Positions 37,101-38,708 of a stretch of 38,708 nucleotides of DNA are shown one piece after another. The DNA is taken from contig JAPOTS010000123.1 in NCBI GenBank assembly GCA_026709065.1, positions 1 to 38,708 on the forward strand, given 5' to 3'. Below the pieces are notes generated by a model. It had not been told where the DNA came from. It ran no database searches and saw only the letters and a program-made list of their open reading frames with translations. The stretch comes from Bacteroidota bacterium (lineage in GTDB: Bacteria > Bacteroidota > Rhodothermia > Rhodothermales > Bin80). Made by a program: the position numbers and the translations under genes. Each line of letters begins with the position of its first letter. The first letter of the stretch is position 1.

Positions 37101-38708
37101 CAATGTCATCAAGGTTTTTGTAATCAATTAGAACAAGAGCACATTGCTCTAAATTGGGGAGTACAATGCGCCAACTTCGTTGCAGATCAGCCAGAGCACG
37201 ATAGAACAGATAGTCGCGGAGTGCCTCATCAAACTCCTTCTTGACCTGAGCTAATTCTGGCTCAACATCTATATTGCCATAATCTCGGAAGGGTAAATCC
37301 AGAGATGTAAAGATGGCATCACCCAAGGTTGCAAAATCAAGAGTTCCATTCTCAGAGGTCTTCAATGCGTTCCATATGGCAGCACGCAAGCGAACAACTT
37401 GAATAAAGTCATTGAAGTGTCCAGACTGCAAAGCGGCATCTTGACGATTATCGGTAAAACTCAACAACTTTTGATCTTGCAAGGAATACTCAGAATCATG
37501 GAGATACTTTAAGATCAAAAAAGAAAGAGTCGTCGTGGATGTGCTACGACCTTCACTTCCCAAAGATGTAAGCTTTGTACCTTCCTTGGTCTTGGTGTCA
37601 AAAAATACACCACCAGTGGGATCAAAAAGTAGGGGTGCCTGCATGAACCACCCCCAGTATTTCATGGGGGTGGTTTTGGAGCATTTTCCCGTTTCGTCGA
37701 AATAGTATTTGTGAGGAAATTGATCCTTCTTCTTTGGATGTACTACGATCCTTCCACCCGCTCGGGTCTGGAACCATGCACTTGGCAAATTCTGGCGATC
37801 CTGATCAGGATTCCAGATATCATCACCAACAATCAAATAGCCATCAGTGGCTGATAGATCTTCATCTCCACTAGAACGGAACTCACGAGGAATAAACTGA
37901 TCCTCTGCCAGAGAAACACAGATAAAAGGATGGCCAGTGGTCCGACTAAACACATTGGGGAAAATGGGCTTGGAACGATCATCATGCTTATAGATCCCTG
38001 GTTTAAGAAGGGTAATATATCGGTCTTCACCTTGATCAAGCGTCGTATAAACCGATCCCGTTTGAGCGATAAACTGATGAAGTTTGTATGGTAGTACCGT
38101 ATACCCCCCCCCATTTTTTTCGATAACCCTGTTCACCATGCTAATCCATTGCAGGGATTTTTCAAGGATCTTTTGGCATAATTCTGATGTATGTCCAGAA
38201 TCTTCTGACAGTGCCTCTACGACCTTATTTAAGCCCATCGGCCTGCGGCGAACAATGCTCCCGTCAGGTTGAATCTCCAGAGCAATACGACGCTCAAGCC
38301 AGATAATAATAGGATGCTCACAGAGCTCGGTGCGAGGAGCATCAACCTGAATACCATCGTTAATGGAAGCGTGGAGTTCAGATTTGGATGGTAGCTGATC
38401 AAGGGTGCTTCTAAAAGATGGTTTGAGAGTTTCTTCTACAATCTGCTCCTCCTGAAAGGGTTTTCCAAAAATCGTAATCGCAGTACGTGCAACATCTTTA
38501 CGGTGAGAGTTGGAGTCCTCTACCGACACCATCGTCGCTGAAGTCCCAATGCAACAGATGGATTGTTGACAATGTGAGCGAATACGTCGGATGAGCAGTG
38601 AGACATCCGCACCTTGCCTACCACGGTAGGTATGTCCCTTAATATTCACGACAATTGAGTTTAAAATTAATTTCACCAAAACTGAATCTTTTTTCCGAGG
38701 ATCTAGTT
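34132..38708 (-). CDS. DUF1998-type helicase, DrmA/DrmB-like (5' end outside window)
   Basis: At least 1524 residues read in one open frame that runs off the window edge, so the N-terminal lobe with Walker A is not visible. HTYRGRQGADVSLLIRR and CIGTSATM (motif III) belong to the first helicase lobe. CSPTMELGVDIGG and YVQRSGRAGRSGQG (motifs V and VI) lie near residues 780-830 of the visible part, and a DUF1998-like region follows to about 1390. The last 80 residues (YCQPDFYYE, FCDGSPHDDP, EVWCWHY) resemble a Vsr/DUF559 nuclease fold. Motif II, normally DExH just before HTYRG, reads NIKGH with one extra residue. In DISARM, helicase (DrmA) and DUF1998 (DrmB) parts are separate proteins; here they are one. 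An in-frame TTG at 38679 is not believed to be the start. Confidence 0.78.
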   Translation of the reverse strand, partial: LDPRKKDSVLVKLILNSIVVNIKGHTYRGRQGADVSLLIRRIRSHCQQSICCIGTSATMVSVEDSNSHRKDVARTAITIFGKPFQEEQIVEETLKPSFRSTLDQLPSKSELHASINDGIQVDAPRTELCEHPIIIWLERRIALEIQPDGSIVRRRPMGLNKVVEALSEDSGHTSELCQKILEKSLQWISMVNRVIEKNGGGYTVLPYKLHQFIAQTGSVYTTLDQGEDRYITLLKPGIYKHDDRSKPIFPNVFSRTTGHPFICVSLAEDQFIPREFRSSGDEDLSATDGYLIVGDDIWNPDQDRQNLPSAWFQTRAGGRIVVHPKKKDQFPHKYYFDETGKCSKTTPMKYWGWFMQAPLLFDPTGGVFFDTKTKEGTKLTSLGSEGRSTSTTTLSFLILKYLHDSEYSLQDQKLLSFTDNRQDAALQSGHFNDFIQVVRLRAAIWNALKTSENGTLDFATLGDAIFTSLDLPFRDYGNIDVEPELAQVKKEFDEALRDYLFYRALADLQRSWRIVLPNLEQCALVLIDYKNLDDIVAEDQFWSDVEIVNRLDQIERKKFLTDILEYFRLEFALYSENYLKPNHLRKFKRHFREKLKQPWSIDSKEELPSPYVLRLETLHKRERFSHKSMGSRSSFGKYIKDWVTKVNLNPDHLRGERYNVFILQLMRKLKDAGYLYEESALNTNKEKIPVFQLRIERILWKLGDRKKVRQDPIKRRSYKENMSSPNAFFQKIYSANYAEGKRLIAEDHTGQLSVFDRQDREDRFRADWYVDDSNKILDEKRIRSDSISALYCSPTMELGVDIGGLTVVHMRNAPPNASNYVQRSGRAGRSGQGALIFTYCSGFAPHDRHYFKNQVDMVAGIVQAPRIDILNQELLRSHLHALVISTTGLPGLDHTGGKQSSLMRLVDENHSEMPLSSGIEQGLKLGPEALRSIRSTFLRAIADFSQDLEAIPNTWYSDDWIDRNLKEMVKSLDTALERWRNLYQSARSLLTRATQKIDTGLLKVGSDEYRRYKRQMDQANRQLNLLRNDRSGYLHFSEFYPYQYLAAEGFLPGYNFTRLPLRIFVPTSHTSGEYISRSREVALREYGPRNMIYYNGSKYRISYMVVQDAESSLIEMKINRRAGYCLMHEQSDLEICPFSGDNLSDADNTEYLHHLIEMTESRGEETERITCEEEERLSRGYDIESFLHVDGGNFESICEAMVSIGEDHLLTLQFIPTARLIHVNRGWKSRQTEGFPLKMSSGHWCKEMPKTEDEVNEKPCLVKLWTSNLADALYIESTESLDLERNGILTLQYALKRAIESVFQVESSEIGVTEIGDPESPRILVYEAAEGSLGILSQFVEDPQIFRRIIQEAEMICQYDDESYKAPASYDDLLSYYNQRDHQRIDRFLIRDTLTKLIDADIQIRVHGSSRDYEEQYLHILNHIDPNSSTERVFIDYLYKNGLRLPDQVQKRVSGIYCQPDFYYEPRIWIFCDGSPHDDPQVRERDENQRQLIIARGDEVWCWHYRENLVAKVAERPDIFRKVR

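Noticed and set aside
38677-38679. TTG as the start of the large helicase
   Set aside because: The frame continues open to the window edge, and the first helicase lobe would be missing with this start.

Overview
The window reads as a piece of a Bacteroidota-related chromosome, most plausibly from the Rhodothermota/Balneolota side. This is an inference from three things. The arginine cluster encodes the acylornithine (not ornithine) type of transcarbamylase. There is a very large outer-membrane barrel protein ending in Phe. Most start codons lack a clear Shine-Dalgarno sequence. By eye the DNA is moderately AT-rich. No rRNA, tRNA or CRISPR array was seen.

Left end (1-4400) is decayed mobile DNA: an AAA-type ATPase pseudogene with an early stop and a frameshift, an intact IS1634-type transposase, and the N-terminal half of an IS110 transposase. 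From 10746 down to 4426 runs a tightly packed minus-strand operon: TPR membrane protein, molybdate-binding lipoprotein ModA, permease ModB, a TPM-domain membrane protein and a 1164-residue outer-membrane protein. No ModC ATPase is present. A HepT-MntA (HEPN/nucleotidyltransferase) toxin-antitoxin pair lies at 11297-12077, then an HU gene divergent from PEP carboxylase (ppc).

The middle (16168-24624) is housekeeping. moaA (molybdopterin synthesis) overlaps or abuts a secreted endonuclease/exonuclease/phosphatase-fold protein. A six-gene arginine operon, argG-argC-argD-argF'-argB-argE, follows, in which every junction overlaps. The first acyltransferase and argH are not in the window. Between ppc and the nuclease-fold gene lies a striking ~98-bp three-tier imperfect palindrome.

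The right end (24708-38708) is a defence-type island, all on the minus strand. It holds a HEPN-like protein, a tandem triplication of a small unknown gene (two copies intact, the third decayed), a ~600-bp gene-free spacer, and a three-gene operon. That operon encodes a DUF1998-type superfamily 2 helicase (cut by the window edge), an SNF2-type helicase resembling DrmD and an Eco57I/PglX-like adenine methyltransferase resembling DrmMI. It is a class 1 DISARM-like locus in which the DrmA and DrmB functions appear combined in one polypeptide with a C-terminal nuclease-like tail. No DrmC phospholipase-D protein is seen. The helicase motif II (DExH) of the DUF1998 protein looks destroyed, so the system may be inactive or work differently.
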